Assembly: GCA_021772775.1 (NCBI GenBank)
Contig: JAJFLH010000020.1
Location: forward strand, 1 to 64,000
From: Mariprofundus sp.
Lineage (GTDB): Bacteria; Pseudomonadota; Zetaproteobacteria; Mariprofundales; Mariprofundaceae
Reading direction: 5' to 3'
DNA length: 64,000 bases
In this document: in pieces, positions 7,552 to 18,104 of the stretch
Layout of the letters: every line of letters begins with the position of its first letter
Numbering within the stretch: position 1 is the first letter of the stretch
Program-made: the position numbers and the translations under genes
The notes under the pieces: model-generated
Told to the model about the DNA's origin: nothing
What the model saw: only the letters and a program-made list of their open reading frames with translations
Database searches by the model: none

Positions 7552-10002
7552 ATGAGACGAAATATCAATAATATTGCAGTGTATACTGCAACGGGCTGGC
7601 AAGCTGCTGTACGCTATTTGCTGGGAACAATGATGCTATTGGCTCTAATATGTGGTCAAACCGTGCTGGTGCAGGCTGCAACAATTGAAAGCATGCAGCT
7701 GCTTACGGATGAATCTGGTGACAATTTACGTATTGCTATGGATGAGGCGTCTGAGTATCAGGTTTTTAATCTGGAGGGGCCAGATCGACTGGTAGTGAAT
7801 TTTCCGAAGACCAAACTATCGGCTTCTGTGAATCCGCTGCAGGGTGGTGACAGCATTGAAAGCATTGTACCTGTAAAGGATAGCAGTGGTGTGCGCATTG
7901 AAATCGGTTTGATGGCCGGTACACAATATGAAATCGGTGAAAAGGGTAATGACCTGCTGATTAAACTCTTTGGTCCGGCGGCGGCATCGACAGGTGGGCC
8001 TAGTACTGTCGTAGAGGATATCGAAGTTCGGGATCTTGGCAAAGTGACTGAACTGGTTTTGCGTGGGAAACATATGGATGCAAACCATAATGCCTTGATA
8101 ACCAATGATGGGGCAACCATGGTGCTCGACTTCTGGGGTGGAAAATCGAGTTTGCCGAAAGAGTATTACACATACAGTGCTCAGCGTATCAATAATGTTG
8201 CCATTGGCTCAGCTGAAGGGCGATTGCGCATGGTGGTTGCGTTGCATGCAGATGCTGGTTCAAATCATCAGATTGATGCCAATGCCAATGAGATGATTAT
8301 TCGATTTGGAAAAATAAAACCTGTTGCGCGTGCTACTGGTTTGATTGTTGAGGCGATTGATTTTCAGCCGGACGATCGTATCGCCCATCTGGTCGTTCGC
8401 ACGGATGACACCAATCCTATTGTAAATATCCAGGAGCAAGATGGAAAAGTCATCATTGACTTGAAACAGGCCCAATTGGCTACTGGGCAGGAGCGTTCAC
8501 AGGATGTGCGTGCTTTCCCTGGTCCTGTAACACAGGTCGATAGCTATGGTGTTAATAAAGATGTGCGGATTGTTGCTCGTTTACGTCAGGCGTCTGTAGT
8601 GACCTCATATCAGACTGGTAATGTTTTGACGATCACCTTAAAACCGGACGATTTGGTAGCGGCAGATCAATCTGATGGTGATGTTGCCAAAGATGAAAAA
8701 GTCTATAGCGGTCAAAAGGTGACATTTAATTATAAGGATATAGATATCCGTAATGCTCTTAAGCTGATCGCAGAGATGTCCGAATTGAATATCATTATGT
8801 CTGATGATGTAGTCGGTGTTTTAACCATGCGATTGGTGGATGTACCATGGGATCAGGCGCTCGATATTATTCTCTCGGCTAAAGGTTTGGGTAAAGAGAA
8901 GAATGGTAATGTGATTCGGATTGCACCATTGTCGGTATTGAAGTCAGATTCTGATGCACGCAAGGATGCGAAGAAGAGTGCTGAACAAGTTGCGCTATTA
9001 GAGACTGAATTTATTCAATTGGGTTATGCCTCAGTCAATGATGTGAGCACGATCCTTAAAGGTGGTACGGTTTCTCAGTCCTCTGCAACATCGACCAGTG
9101 CAGCTAGCGGTGGCGAGGGTGGTGGCCTTAAGCTGTTGTCTGAACGAGGCAGTATTCTGCTGGATGAACGCAGTAATACTATGATTATAACGGATACGCG
9201 TGAGCGTTTAAATAATATTAAATTGCTTGTTTCGGTGATTGATAAGCCGATGAAGCAAGTGTTGATTGAGGCGCGCATTGTTGAAGCTTCGGACTCTTTC
9301 TCTCGGGATTTAGGTGTGAAGTGGGGTGGTGCATACAATAGCGGCGGCGGCCGGTTTACAAATAATGTTGCTGGTGCAGCAGTGGGAACCAACGTCGTTG
9401 ATTTGGGGGCGGCGGTTGCTGCTGGTTCCGGTGGAGCTATTGGATATACGCTTGGTACCTTGAGTGGGGCACTAAACCTTAATCTGGAATTGTCTGCGGC
9501 AGAAACAGAAGGTGATATTAAGGTGGTTTCCAGTCCGCGTGTATTCACCAGTAATCTGCGTGAAGCACTTATTGAACAGGATGAACAGATTCCTTTTGAT
9601 CAGGTGACAACATCGGGTGGAGCTACAACGATCACGCCTGTATTCAAGAGTGCCAAGTTATCTCTGCGTGTGACACCGCAGATTACAGCGGATCAGCGTA
9701 TTATTATGGATCTCAAGATTAATAAGGATACGCCTGTAACCAATGTTGCAGGTACGGCCACTGCGATTAATACCAAGACAGTAGAAACACGATTGTTGGT
9801 GAAGAACGGTGAAACAGTAGTGCTTGGTGGCATATATACTCAGACTGAGCTGGATCAGGTTTCCGGTGTGCCAGGTTTGATGGGGCTTCCTTTTATTGGA
9901 AATCTGTTCAAGCGTAATCTGAAAACTAAAAACCGTAGTGAATTACTTATTTTTATCACACCTACGGTGATTAATACCGAAGGCCAGGCGGGTCGTAACT
10001 AA
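7552..10002 (+). CDS. pilQ: Type IV pilus secretin PilQ
   Basis: PilQ forms the outer-membrane gate through which the pilus passes. A long signal peptide ends near residue 43 (VLVQA then ATIESM). AMIN-type domains that bind peptidoglycan fill about 45-360, including DRLVVNFP. A secretin N-terminal STN domain (about 395-445) contains FNYKDIDIRNALKLIAEM, a Secretin_N module follows at about 470-560, and the beta-barrel secretin domain (about 620-800) ends with VPGLMGLPFIGNLF and SELLIFITPTVI. The start is preceded by a G-rich site. At 816 residues it is on the long side because of the AMIN repeats. It converges with hemW, with only 8 bases between the two stops. Confidence 0.96.
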   Translation: MRRNINNIAVYTATGWQAAVRYLLGTMMLLALICGQTVLVQAATIESMQLLTDESGDNLRIAMDEASEYQVFNLEGPDRLVVNFPKTKLSASVNPLQGGDSIESIVPVKDSSGVRIEIGLMAGTQYEIGEKGNDLLIKLFGPAAASTGGPSTVVEDIEVRDLGKVTELVLRGKHMDANHNALITNDGATMVLDFWGGKSSLPKEYYTYSAQRINNVAIGSAEGRLRMVVALHADAGSNHQIDANANEMIIRFGKIKPVARATGLIVEAIDFQPDDRIAHLVVRTDDTNPIVNIQEQDGKVIIDLKQAQLATGQERSQDVRAFPGPVTQVDSYGVNKDVRIVARLRQASVVTSYQTGNVLTITLKPDDLVAADQSDGDVAKDEKVYSGQKVTFNYKDIDIRNALKLIAEMSELNIIMSDDVVGVLTMRLVDVPWDQALDIILSAKGLGKEKNGNVIRIAPLSVLKSDSDARKDAKKSAEQVALLETEFIQLGYASVNDVSTILKGGTVSQSSATSTSAASGGEGGGLKLLSERGSILLDERSNTMIITDTRERLNNIKLLVSVIDKPMKQVLIEARIVEASDSFSRDLGVKWGGAYNSGGGRFTNNVAGAAVGTNVVDLGAAVAAGSGGAIGYTLGTLSGALNLNLELSAAETEGDIKVVSSPRVFTSNLREALIEQDEQIPFDQVTTSGGATTITPVFKSAKLSLRVTPQITADQRIIMDLKINKDTPVTNVAGTATAINTKTVETRLLVKNGETVVLGGIYTQTELDQVSGVPGLMGLPFIGNLFKRNLKTKNRSELLIFITPTVINTEGQAGRN

Positions 10003-10010
10003 GGCAAGAG

Positions 10011-11174
10011 TTAGAGCACAGATGCAGCTATTTCATCTGCTAAAGCGATGCCTTCGTTGCTTAAATGGATTGAATCATCAATGACAATCAGTTGATCATG
10101 AGCCTGCCATGTTTGTAGTTTCTTTGAGAACTGTTGCCATGCATCAATGCCGAAGCGCTGTTTGAATGCAGGGCGATTGATACCTTTTGTACGTCGCAGT
10201 CCAATCCAGAATGCTTCTGCGGCAGCCTGTTCACAATTTAAACTCTCTTCGCTGTTCATGGCGTGGCTCTGTTGCATGACTGTTTTGATATAACGTTCTG
10301 GTGTGCGGATATTACTGTACCGACTAATACCTTGATCCGAATGATCCCATTTTCCGGCTGCACCAGCGCCAATACCGATATAATCATGGTAGAGCCAGTA
10401 ACCATCGTTATGACGGCATTTGAGATTGGCTTTGGAGAAGTTGGATATCTCATAGGCTTGGTAGCTAGCATCTGAAAGTTGCTGACGGGTTTCATAAAAC
10501 ATATTGAGAGCCAGCTCATCATTGGGCAAAACATAGGGGCTTTGTGCATGCCTGGAAGCCAGTTTGGTATGTGGTTCAACCGTCAGTTGATAACAGGATA
10601 GGTGTTCTGGCCCTAAATCAATGGCTTTGTGCAATGAGCAAAGCCATTCGGAGAGGCTTTGTTTGGGAAGCCCATACATCAAATCCAGATTGATGTTGGT
10701 AAAACCAGCCTGGCGGGCAATGTGATAAGCCTTAACCGCATCATCAGAGCCATGGATACGTTCTAACCAGCGTAGTTCAGTTGAATCAAAGCTTTGAACG
10801 CCTATAGAGAGGCGATTAACACCAGCTAGTTTATAAGCCCGAAAATTCTCTGCATCGGCGGTGCCTGGATTCGCTTCCATGCTGATTTCGGCATCGTCAT
10901 CAATGCCACAATAGAGAGAAGCAGCATCAAGGATGGTTTTGATGAGTGATGGTGGTGCAAGTGATGGCGTACCACCACCGATGAATATGGTTTGTAGTTT
11001 TCTACCGGCAAACATAGGGCTGGCTGCCCACTGTTTAAGTTCGGCAATCAGTGCCTGTTGATAATCTTCCCAGGCAGGTTCACTGCGTTCATGCGAATTG
11101 AAATCGCAGTAATGGCACTTATGAACACAATAGGGAATATGAATATAGAGTTGTAATGGCGAGGCTACGCTCAT
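10011..11174 (-). CDS. hemW: Radical SAM heme chaperone HemW
   Basis: HemW proteins are oxygen-independent coproporphyrinogen oxidase homologues that bind heme and [4Fe-4S]; they deliver heme rather than oxidise coproporphyrinogen. The cluster motif CVHKCHYCDFNSH lies near the N-terminus after LYIHIPY, and the GGGTPS motif is present. The C-terminal HemN domain contains FWIGLRRTKGINR. The ORF track begins at a TTG (11195), but family members begin a few residues before LYIHIP, so the ATG at 11174 is preferred (387 residues). It lies directly behind rng, separated by about 21 bases with this start, in a maf-rng-hemW unit. Confidence 0.92.
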   Translation of the reverse strand: MSVASPLQLYIHIPYCVHKCHYCDFNSHERSEPAWEDYQQALIAELKQWAASPMFAGRKLQTIFIGGGTPSLAPPSLIKTILDAASLYCGIDDDAEISMEANPGTADAENFRAYKLAGVNRLSIGVQSFDSTELRWLERIHGSDDAVKAYHIARQAGFTNINLDLMYGLPKQSLSEWLCSLHKAIDLGPEHLSCYQLTVEPHTKLASRHAQSPYVLPNDELALNMFYETRQQLSDASYQAYEISNFSKANLKCRHNDGYWLYHDYIGIGAGAAGKWDHSDQGISRYSNIRTPERYIKTVMQQSHAMNSEESLNCEQAAAEAFWIGLRRTKGINRPAFKQRFGIDAWQQFSKKLQTWQAHDQLIVIDDSIHLSNEGIALADEIAASVL

Positions 11175-11195
11175 CTCTGTGTTGTTACCGAACAA

Positions 11196-12710
11196 TCACT
11201 TTAAAACTATTTCATAGTGATCTGCTGCGAAGTTTTCATCACTCTCGAAAGATATCTCTTTGTTTAAAAAGGTCTCCAGCTGCAACACACCTTCATTTTC
11301 TTCTCCCAGCATCAGGTCAATGATATCTGGGTGGGCAATGACTGTAAGTTTTTCACACGGGTAGGCACGCGCTTCGGCCACAACCTCACGAAACAGCTGA
11401 TAGCAGATAGTTGGTAAGCTTTTCTCCAAACCGTTGCCGTGGCAACTCTTGCACTCGGTCAGCAGCATGCGACCGAGTGACTCGCGTGTACGTTTGCGGG
11501 TCATTTCAACCAGTCCCAATTCGGATAGCTGGACAATATGATTTTTGGCTTTGTCTCGTTTGAGGGCTTCGGCAAGCATTTCCATGAGCTTCTGCTTGTT
11601 CTCTTCTTCCTGCATATCAATGAAATCGATGACAATAATGCCGCCTAAATTGCGTAAACGAAGCTGATGAACGATTTCATGTACGGCTTCAAGGTTGGTT
11701 TTAAAGCCGGTCTCTTCCATGTTTTTGGAGCCGACGAAGGAGCCTGAGTTCACATCAATGGCAATTAATGCTTCGGTTTGATCAATGACGATATGGCCAC
11801 CGGATTTGAGGGGAACATGGCGTTGCAGGGCAAGCTCAATAGTTGATTCGACACCATAGACATCGAAGATGGGGCGATCACCTGGATAGTAATAGAGTTT
11901 CTTCGCCACCTCAGGCATGAAACGGCGAGCAAACTTTTTCATGCCATCATAGGCACTGCGAGAGTCGATATGGATCTTTTCAATATCGCTATCGACATAG
12001 TCGCGCATGACGCGCAGATAGAGGTTTAACTCTTTGTGGATCAATGAACCACGAGCAGAATTTTTGGAACGTTTTTCAACATCTGCCCATAAGCGTAGTA
12101 AATAATCGAGATCCTGACGTATGTCGGCCTCTTCTTTACCTTCAGCAACAGTGCGGATGATGATGCCACCTTGTTTCAGTTCCATCGATTTGCAGATGTT
12201 CAGCAGACGTTCGCGCTCCTCCAGGCCTTCGAGGCGTTTGGCAATGCCGATATGATCCAGATGCGGTAAATAGACCAGGTAGCGACCCGGTAAGCCGATC
12301 TGGCTGGTCATGCGTGGCCCTTTTGATGCAATGGGTTCACGCGAAACCTGTACCATCAGCTCTTGATTATCTTTGAGTAGATTGGCAATCGGTGGGGCAT
12401 TACGGCGAGCCGGTGGTGGGGTGTTTGCATTGTTATCATCTTCATCACTATGTTCTAAATCATCAGTGAAGTTGGTATCAGGCTGTTTTGCCGTGGCAAT
12501 ATCACCAGCATAAAGGAAACCTGCTTTTTCCAAACCGATATCAATAAAAGCAGCTTGAATACCGGGCAATACGCGCTGCACACGTCCTTTATAAATATTA
12601 CCTTTCAGGCCGCGTTCGCGCTCGATATAAATCTCTTCCGCCTGCCCATTTTCAATTCGGGCGATGCGTGTCTCAAATGGTGCTACATTAACCAGTAATT
12701 CCACGCTCAT
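11196..12710 (-). CDS. rng: Ribonuclease G
   Basis: RNase G is a single-strand-specific endoribonuclease that trims the 5' end of 16S rRNA and cuts some mRNAs. The 504-residue length fits RNase G rather than the much longer RNase E. The N-terminal S1 domain starts at about 38 (GNIYKGRVQRVLPGIQAAFIDIGL) and carries an acidic insertion with DEDDNN. The catalytic DNase-I-like core contains IDVNSGSFVG and IIVIDFIDM, which supply the metal-binding Asp residues. The zinc-link motif appears as CKSCHGNG. The start has AAGGAT upstream. It lies between maf and hemW, a frequent maf-rng arrangement. Confidence 0.96.
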   Translation of the reverse strand: MSVELLVNVAPFETRIARIENGQAEEIYIERERGLKGNIYKGRVQRVLPGIQAAFIDIGLEKAGFLYAGDIATAKQPDTNFTDDLEHSDEDDNNANTPPPARRNAPPIANLLKDNQELMVQVSREPIASKGPRMTSQIGLPGRYLVYLPHLDHIGIAKRLEGLEERERLLNICKSMELKQGGIIIRTVAEGKEEADIRQDLDYLLRLWADVEKRSKNSARGSLIHKELNLYLRVMRDYVDSDIEKIHIDSRSAYDGMKKFARRFMPEVAKKLYYYPGDRPIFDVYGVESTIELALQRHVPLKSGGHIVIDQTEALIAIDVNSGSFVGSKNMEETGFKTNLEAVHEIVHQLRLRNLGGIIVIDFIDMQEEENKQKLMEMLAEALKRDKAKNHIVQLSELGLVEMTRKRTRESLGRMLLTECKSCHGNGLEKSLPTICYQLFREVVAEARAYPCEKLTVIAHPDIIDLMLGEENEGVLQLETFLNKEISFESDENFAADHYEIVLK

Positions 12711-12738
12711 TTTAGTGATCCTTGGTTTGCATGATGAA

Positions 12739-13299
12739 TCATGTTTTATTTTTAATTTCTGCGATCATATTCAAGGTTGTGCGTACGGGCAAACCAATGA
12801 CGTTATCGAGTGGTCCATCAATGGATTCGATAAAGCTCGCAGCACCTGCCTGAATGGCATAAGCCCCTGCTTTATCGAGAATATCATTGTGTATGAGATA
12901 GGTGTCTATTTCAGCTTCATCAAGGGCGCGAAAGCGAACACCAGTGCGCACCTGCTGAAAGATCATATGGTGGTTGAATCGTACACAGACACCTGTGAAT
13001 ACCTCATGCTCTTGTCCGGATAGTTGTTGGAGCATGGTTTTGGCATGTGGCAAGTCTATAGGCTGCCCCAGTGCCTGGTCGTGAACGCAAACCAGTGTAT
13101 CTGCTGCAATGACTGCTATGTTCGGTGGCGCATCACAAGCTATGGCTTTGGCCTGACATAAACGTTCGACCATCTGTTGAACGGATTCACCAGGTAGGGC
13201 TGTTTCATCAATATGAGATGGGCGTACTTCAATAGCAAGGCCTGCACTTTGAAGTAGTAGCAGGCGGCGTGGGGAGCGCGAGGCAAGAATAATTTCCAT
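12739..13299 (-). CDS. maf: Maf-type nucleoside triphosphate pyrophosphatase
   Basis: Maf enzymes hydrolyse non-canonical or excess nucleoside triphosphates (dTTP/UTP or m7GTP types) to monophosphates. The signature ILASRSPRRLLLLQSAG is at the N-terminus, ADTLVCV supplies the Asp of the active site, and the DKAGAYAIQ motif is present near 140. At 186 residues it is full length. The DKAGAYAIQG-type loop is closer to the dTTP/UTP (YhdE) branch, but subtype is uncertain. It leads the maf-rng-hemW unit. Confidence 0.93.
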   Translation of the reverse strand: MEIILASRSPRRLLLLQSAGLAIEVRPSHIDETALPGESVQQMVERLCQAKAIACDAPPNIAVIAADTLVCVHDQALGQPIDLPHAKTMLQQLSGQEHEVFTGVCVRFNHHMIFQQVRTGVRFRALDEAEIDTYLIHNDILDKAGAYAIQAGAASFIESIDGPLDNVIGLPVRTTLNMIAEIKNKT

Positions 13300-13451
13300 A
13301 TTCGAATGCTACTAACTGTAAGCTATACAAGCTATATATAGTGTCTCTTAATTCAATTTGACTGCCAGCGTTTGTGATGAGTTGTGCGTGATAATGTTTC
13401 TCTTCTACTTTGGCTTGACGGCACGGATTGCGCCTTTACGATGCACGGACT

Positions 13452-14447
13452 GTGAGCAATTCTATCCATTCCCCCCTTGAGCGTGCTGTCCAACTTTGTA
13501 AGGCTGATATGGCCCTTGTCGATGCCTGTATTCATCATAACTTGCAGTCTGATATTATGATGATTCCGGCTATCGGACATTACATAGTTAATAGTGGTGG
13601 TAAGCGTTTCAGACCCTTGTTGTGTCTGCTGACAGCGCGACTGTTTGCATATCATGGTGAACGTCATATTCCGCTCTCTGTAGTGGTGGAGTTTATTCAT
13701 ACAGCATCGTTGCTGCATGATGATGTTGTCGATTCATCTGATCAGCGGCGGGGTTCTCCTTCTGCCAACGGTGTATGGGGTAATCAGGCATCCGTTTTGG
13801 TTGGCGATTATCTTTTTTCTAGGGCATTCCAGATGATGGTCGCCGATGGTGATATGGCCATGTTGAAGTTGATGAGTGATGTCACAAATGCATTGGCCGA
13901 AGGTGAAGTGCTGCAACTTTCACGTACCTTTCACCTGGAAATGACTGAGGCCGAATGCCTTGAGGTCATTGAGCGTAAGACAGCTGTGTTGTTTAAAGCT
14001 GCCAGTGAAGTTGGGGCGCATGCTGCTGAGCAATCTCCTGAAGTGGTGGCCCAAATGGCTGAATATGGCATGTGTTTGGGTGTAGCATTTCAATTGATGG
14101 ATGATGCGCTGGATTATCTGGCTGAAGCAGAAGAGGCGGGTAAACCCGTTGGACATGATCTGGAAGAGGGTAAGATCACCTTGCCATTGATTCATGCCAT
14201 GCAAGGCGATGCGGAATTGGCTGCCAGAGTTGAGGAGATATCCGAGCGCGGTTGTTATGAAGATGGTGACCGTGAGTGGGTGAGAGGGCGTGTGAGTGCT
14301 CAGGATGGGGCTGGATTCGCGATGAACAGAGCCAAAGATTATGCTGAACGCGCCAAGCATTTGTTGCCAGATAGTGCTGGTATCGATATAGATGTTAGGA
14401 ATTTATTGGCAGAATTGGCTGAGTTCTCAGCCCATAGGCCTTATTGA
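13452..14447 (+). CDS. ispB: Polyprenyl (octaprenyl-type) diphosphate synthase
   Basis: This trans-prenyltransferase extends farnesyl diphosphate with isopentenyl diphosphate units to make the quinone side chain. The first Asp-rich motif is LLHDDVVDSSDQRRG and the second LMDDALDYL, with GGKRFRP at the IPP-binding site. The track begins at a TTG (13428). The GTG at 13452 gives a 331-residue protein whose N-terminus aligns better with IspB, but neither start has a strong ribosome-binding site. Product chain length cannot be read from the sequence. It is transcribed divergently from maf. Confidence 0.88.
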   Translation: MSNSIHSPLERAVQLCKADMALVDACIHHNLQSDIMMIPAIGHYIVNSGGKRFRPLLCLLTARLFAYHGERHIPLSVVVEFIHTASLLHDDVVDSSDQRRGSPSANGVWGNQASVLVGDYLFSRAFQMMVADGDMAMLKLMSDVTNALAEGEVLQLSRTFHLEMTEAECLEVIERKTAVLFKAASEVGAHAAEQSPEVVAQMAEYGMCLGVAFQLMDDALDYLAEAEEAGKPVGHDLEEGKITLPLIHAMQGDAELAARVEEISERGCYEDGDREWVRGRVSAQDGAGFAMNRAKDYAERAKHLLPDSAGIDIDVRNLLAELAEFSAHRPY

Positions 14448-14600
14448 TCACTCTTTCTAAGTTGTAATATGGTCTCGATTGGCGGCTGGAGTCTCTGTAG
14501 TGCAGTCGTTAGTCAGTCAAACTATCACTCTGGCCTGATTCATGCTTTCCTATGATAAGCTAAAATATACTTTATATGATTGCTATCTGCTGGAGTGACT

Positions 14601-14921
14601 GTGTGGAATCCATTTAAAGCAAAAATATCGGGGCCTGATCTAACCTTTTTACCGTCTGGTAAGCGAGTTACTGTGTTATCTGGAACAACGGTTCTTGAAG
14701 CGGCTCTAGCTCATGATATTGACTTGAATCACTCTTGTGATGGCAACCTTGCCTGTAGTAGTTGTCATATTTATGTCGAATTCGGTGATGAATTTAGTAA
14801 TCCTCTTAGTTCTGAAGAGGATGATATGCTGGAGTCAGCAGATCATGTGCAAACAAATTCACGTTTAGCTTGTCAGCTTAAGGTTTATGCGAATATGACG
14901 GTAAAACTACCAGAAAGTTGA
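14601..14921 (+). CDS. Adrenodoxin-type [2Fe-2S] ferredoxin
   Basis: This small electron-transfer protein has Cys residues spaced as CDGNLACSSC followed by a distal C in RLACQL, the C-x5-C-x2-C...C pattern of adrenodoxin/ISC ferredoxins. The track start is a TTG at 14580. The GTG at 14601 has GGAG five bases upstream and is preferred, giving 106 residues. No isc genes are nearby, so a role in Fe-S assembly versus another oxidoreductase partner is open. Confidence 0.88.
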   Translation: MWNPFKAKISGPDLTFLPSGKRVTVLSGTTVLEAALAHDIDLNHSCDGNLACSSCHIYVEFGDEFSNPLSSEEDDMLESADHVQTNSRLACQLKVYANMTVKLPES

Positions 14922-15007
14922 CTCTCCTATATCTCTGGTTGGTGTAATCGAACAAATCTAATAGCGCATTTTAATCTACTGCAATGATGCAGTTTCATCC
15001 TACTATT

Positions 15008-15034
15008 TAAAGTCTGTTCAATATTTCAGAGATA
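15008..15034 (+). promoter_or_regulatory. Weak sigma-28-like promoter upstream of cheW
   Basis: TAAAGT is followed, one base further than the ideal spacing, by GAGATAG. This resembles the TTAAAGT...CGATAG layout found before fliC and the second fliS. The off spacing makes this doubtful. Confidence 0.2.
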
Positions 15035-15210
15035 GATAGCTCTTTCCGTCGCCAATTTCTCTGTTTGGTACCTAGGCCTTGGGATATCTTCTTATATTAC
15101 ACTTAAATCAATAAAAGTACTAAATTCGCAAATACCGCAAATATCTTTACAAACGAATAAAGCGTGTTAATATTCGACCTGCACTAGGGGTATGTATTGC
15201 AGGAGAAGCT

Positions 15211-15744
15211 ATGGATGCAGTAGCAAAGGTTGATGAGTTGAGTGAGAACCAATATCTGTCGTTTATACTGGCAGGAGAAGAGTACGGTATAGATATACTT
15301 GTTGTTCAAGAATTGCGTGGTTGGGAAGATACAACACAGATCCCTAATACCCCGGCTTATGTTAAAGGTGTGATTAATCTGCGTGGTGTTGTGGTTCCTA
15401 TCATTGATTTGCGCAGTCGATTCAATTTGGAAGAGGTTGAGCATGGCCCGGCCACAGTTGTAGTGATTGTGAAAGTAACGGTTGCTTCCAAAGAGCGGAT
15501 TCTGGGTGTTGTCGTCGATGGTGTCGCCGAAGTTTACCACATTAATGAGTCAGATATGCAGCCTGCACCCGAGATGGAGGGGGCTATCTCCATCGATTTC
15601 GTCAAGGGCTTGGCCACGATGAATGATAAAATGATTATCCTTTTAGATATTAATCGCCTGATTAATGAAGGCGTATTATCGAGTAGCTCAAATGTTGCGA
15701 ACAAACATGGTGAAGAATCAAAGGAAATGGAGAAAGTATCATGA
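15211..15744 (+). CDS. cheW: CheW chemotaxis coupling protein
   Basis: CheW links chemoreceptors to the CheA kinase. The 177-residue protein is a single CheW domain with the diagnostic [27 protein letters not shown] and VVPIIDLR segments. A short charged C-terminal tail follows. A GGAGAAGCT ribosome-binding site precedes the ATG. Its stop overlaps the start of the chemoreceptor gene (ATGA), so the pair is probably co-translated and CheW may be dedicated to this receptor. No cheA lies in the window. Confidence 0.94.
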   Translation: MDAVAKVDELSENQYLSFILAGEEYGIDILVVQELRGWEDTTQIPNTPAYVKGVINLRGVVVPIIDLRSRFNLEEVEHGPATVVVIVKVTVASKERILGVVVDGVAEVYHINESDMQPAPEMEGAISIDFVKGLATMNDKMIILLDINRLINEGVLSSSSNVANKHGEESKEMEKVS

Positions 15745-18104
15745 GAAATAATCAACCAGTCACCAATAAAGAAGTGATGATGAAGGATGGCTCCATCCTA
15801 GTTTCGATTACAGATATGCAAGGGAAAATCACTGAGTGTAATCAGGAGTTTATTGATATCAGTGGTTACTCAAAAGATGAGTTGATTGGGCAACCGCATA
15901 ATTTGGTTCGCCATCCGGATATGCCGGCAGTTGCCTTTGAAGATTTATGGGACTGTTTGAAAGCCAATCGTCCGTGGATTGGTTATGTGAAAAACCGTTG
16001 CAAAAATGGTGATTATTATTGGGTTACGGCCAATGCGACTCCGATTACCGAAAATGGCAAGGTGACCAGCTTTATGTCTGTGCGGTATAAGCCCAGCAGA
16101 GATGAAGTCGCTTCTGCTGAAGGTTTGTATAGGCAACTAAACAATGGAACTGCAAGCCTTGCACCAACAGGTTTGGGGCGTATCGCAGCTTTTGCCAAAG
16201 GCTTTTCGATTAAATCGCGTTTTTATGCCTTGATGACTCTGGTTCTGGCGCTGTGTTTAGGCGCGGGCTATTGCATTGAAACATCATTGCTTGAATCTGG
16301 AGCCACGTTGGTTGATGGCAGTCTTGTATACGGCAGCTTGATGAGTGTGTTTGCTGTGTTATTTGTAGGGGCTTATTTGCTGGTGATTAAATCAGCCTTG
16401 GGTTCTGTTGAAACGTTAAAGTCGCGTTTAATGGAATTGGCTGAAGGTGATTTTAAAGGTGATATTGATATTCGTCGAAATGATGAAATTGGCGATGTGA
16501 TGCGCTTTTTGAAAACGCTTCAAATTCGGCAGGGCTATCAAATCAATGATGCACGCGATCAGGCGATCAGTATGGCTCGTATTAAGACGGCATTGGATCA
16601 GGTCAGTGGTAATATTATGATTGCAGATCCTGGGTATAATATCTTTTATATCAATGATGCAGCCAATGCTATGATGGCAGATTGCGAAAAAGATTTTAAA
16701 ACAGTACTGCCTAACTTCAGTGCCAAGGATCTGATGGGTGAGTGTATTGATGTGTTTCATCAAGACCCGTCACATCAGCGTCGTTTGCTTGGGGCCTTAA
16801 GTGGTACTTATCGTTCAGAAGATACTGATATTGGTGGACGAACCATGGTGGTGATTGCAAACCCTGTATTATCTGAATGCGGTGAACGTATTGCGACAGT
16901 AGTGGAATGGATTGACCGTACGGCTGAAGCAAGAGTTGAAAGTGAAGTGGCTGAAATTATTGGGGCGGCACAAAGAGGTGATTTAAGTCGGCGTTTGAAC
17001 ACCAGTGACAAGAAGGGCTTCTTTGAATCATTAAGTAACGATATCAATACGCTAGTAGAGGTCAGTGAGCAAGTTGTTGATGATACTGTGCAGGTGCTTG
17101 GGGCTATGGCAGATGGCGATTTGACCCAAACAATTGATCGTGATTATGAAGGTTCGTTTGGTGAGCTGAAAAGCAATGTGAATGAAACAGTGAATAAGTT
17201 AACCGATTTGATTGGTGGTGTAAGTCAGGCCGCTGAAGAAGTCTCTACCGGTGCAGGCGAGATTCTGGATGGTAATAATACAGTATCGGAACGCACCCAG
17301 GAGCAGGCTGCAGCATTGGAAGAAACTGCCGCTAGCATTGAAGAAATTACCGGTACTGTTCAGCAAACTGCTGATAACTCACGTCAGGCGAATCAATTGG
17401 CAACGGATGCCAGGGTTCAGGCTGAAGATGGTGGTGAAGTCGCTGTGAAGGCTGTCAAAGCGATGGCAGAGATTAACGCCAGTAGTCGCAAAATTGCTGA
17501 CATTATTGGTGTCATTGATGAGATCGCTTTTCAGACCAATCTGTTGGCTCTTAATGCTGCGGTGGAAGCAGCCCGAGCAGGAGAGCAGGGACGTGGTTTT
17601 GCTGTAGTGGCCGGTGAGGTGCGTACTCTGGCTCAAAGGAGTGCAGAAGCTGCGAAAGAGATTAAGCAGCTAATCAGTCAAAGTGTAAAGAGTGTTGAAG
17701 AGGGCAGTGAGCTGGTGGACCAGTCCGGCGCAGCATTGACTGAAATTGTAGGCGCATTCGGTAAAGTTGGAGATATTATCGCTGAGATTGCGGCTGCGAG
17801 TATTGAGCAAAGCAGTGGTGTTGAGCAGGTCAATAAAGCCATTACCCAGATGGATAATAATGTCCAGCAAAACGCAGCGATGGTTGAAGAGACTGCAGCT
17901 GCGAGTGCCAGCTTAAACGATCAGGCGCAGCGCATGAGTGGAATGGTTGCAGCCTTTAAACTTGATGACAGTGCAGCAAGACCCGCTGCATCGCAGAAGG
18001 CTAATAAGGCCCGTAGATCAAGCGTAAATAGGCAGCCTGCAAGTAAATCTGTGCGTGCACCTTCGAAGCAACAAGGTAGTGATGATACATGGTCTGAATT
18101 CTAA
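15741..18104 (+). CDS. Aer-like PAS-containing methyl-accepting chemotaxis protein
   Basis: This receptor has an N-terminal PAS domain (about 15-115, with [13 protein letters not shown] and [13 protein letters not shown]) of the Aer type that usually binds FAD for redox or oxygen sensing. Two close membrane segments (about 160-178 and 195-215) and a HAMP domain follow. A second PAS-like domain (about 275-395, [18 protein letters not shown]) and a further HAMP-like linker come before the signalling domain. Its hairpin tip reads [28 protein letters not shown]. The extreme C-terminus ends in TWSEF after a Ser/Lys/Arg-rich linker, resembling the xWxxF pentapeptide that tethers CheR/CheB. It is co-transcribed with cheW. 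Confidence 0.94.
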   Translation: MRNNQPVTNKEVMMKDGSILVSITDMQGKITECNQEFIDISGYSKDELIGQPHNLVRHPDMPAVAFEDLWDCLKANRPWIGYVKNRCKNGDYYWVTANATPITENGKVTSFMSVRYKPSRDEVASAEGLYRQLNNGTASLAPTGLGRIAAFAKGFSIKSRFYALMTLVLALCLGAGYCIETSLLESGATLVDGSLVYGSLMSVFAVLFVGAYLLVIKSALGSVETLKSRLMELAEGDFKGDIDIRRNDEIGDVMRFLKTLQIRQGYQINDARDQAISMARIKTALDQVSGNIMIADPGYNIFYINDAANAMMADCEKDFKTVLPNFSAKDLMGECIDVFHQDPSHQRRLLGALSGTYRSEDTDIGGRTMVVIANPVLSECGERIATVVEWIDRTAEARVESEVAEIIGAAQRGDLSRRLNTSDKKGFFESLSNDINTLVEVSEQVVDDTVQVLGAMADGDLTQTIDRDYEGSFGELKSNVNETVNKLTDLIGGVSQAAEEVSTGAGEILDGNNTVSERTQEQAAALEETAASIEEITGTVQQTADNSRQANQLATDARVQAEDGGEVAVKAVKAMAEINASSRKIADIIGVIDEIAFQTNLLALNAAVEAARAGEQGRGFAVVAGEVRTLAQRSAEAAKEIKQLISQSVKSVEEGSELVDQSGAALTEIVGAFGKVGDIIAEIAAASIEQSSGVEQVNKAITQMDNNVQQNAAMVEETAAASASLNDQAQRMSGMVAAFKLDDSAARPAASQKANKARRSSVNRQPASKSVRAPSKQQGSDDTWSEF

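Noticed and set aside
9075-9548. 157-residue minus-strand ORF inside pilQ
   Set aside because: It is a low-complexity shadow of the Gly/Ser-rich pilQ region.
12664-13023. 119-residue plus-strand ORF across rng and maf
   Set aside because: It is antisense to two well-identified genes and has no motif of its own.
13920-14360. 146-residue minus-strand ORF inside ispB
   Set aside because: It is a shadow of the polyprenyl synthase gene in another frame.
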